DNA from: Scolanthus callimorphus
Taxonomy: Eukaryota; Cnidaria; Anthozoa; Actiniaria; Edwardsiidae
Length of the DNA stretch: 64,000 nucleotides
Assembly: GCA_033964015.1 (NCBI GenBank)
Contig: CM066913.1
Span: 18,375,854 to 18,439,853, forward strand
Direction: 5' to 3'
Part shown: one piece after another, positions 63,961-64,000 of the stretch
How positions within the stretch are numbered: the first letter of the stretch is position 1
How the letters are laid out: the number at the start of each line of letters is the position of its first letter
Notes under the pieces: model-generated
Told to the model about the DNA's origin: nothing
Database searches by the model: none
Seen by the model: only the letters and a program-made list of their open reading frames with translations
Position numbers and translations under genes: made by a program

Positions 63961-64000
63961 CGAGACTATATACGATTTGTTTTCGAGGTTCTTAGCCTTC

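Overview
The window reads as nuclear DNA of an intron-bearing invertebrate animal. Families, single-exon receptor style and repeat content fit an anthozoan cnidarian (sea anemone or coral), but no gene fixes the species, so this is inference. Nothing bacterial or viral was seen.

Layout. 0-7.7 kb: repeats, a truncated LINE 3' end (690-1237), one single-exon minus-strand gene for a 359-residue helical protein of unknown function (3795-4874), and a second LINE remnant carrying a later insertion (5525-6360). 8.4-19.8 kb: three Tctex1-domain genes of the dynein light chain DYNLT superfamily: A (+, 8488-9111), B (+, 13135-13712, one-base frameshift) and C (-, 19137-19721). Between them lie LINE remnants, foldback elements and a 128-bp array whose units carry a 20-bp palindromic double CRE. 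23.5-24.5 kb: an intronless rhodopsin-class GPCR with degenerate DRY and NPxxY motifs. 25-34.5 kb: repeats, including a perfect 39-bp-stem palindrome and a 3-unit ~248-bp array, plus two candidate coding exons (32484-32566, 33502-33592).

34.6-58.5 kb: a TRPA-type ion channel gene of 28 exons. The exon phases join throughout if three single-base deletions are allowed for, giving about 1,124 residues: N-terminal leader, long ankyrin region, six membrane segments with pore loop, and the TRPA-type GLAVGDI segment after S6. Its introns hold a 2.85-kb TTAA-flanked element, a 33-unit 28-bp minisatellite, and a 17-unit 122-bp array that copies the 3' part of an ankyrin exon with its splice donor. At 61.7 kb a tandem paralogue begins and runs off the window. 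Comparing the copies shows which insertions came after the duplication.

The channel, the GPCR and the dynein light-chain-like proteins would all suit a ciliated sensory cell, but they share no operon-like control and that link is speculative. Single-base deletions, mostly in C or G runs, break three of the otherwise well-formed genes. This may be assembly error rather than biology and should be settled first.
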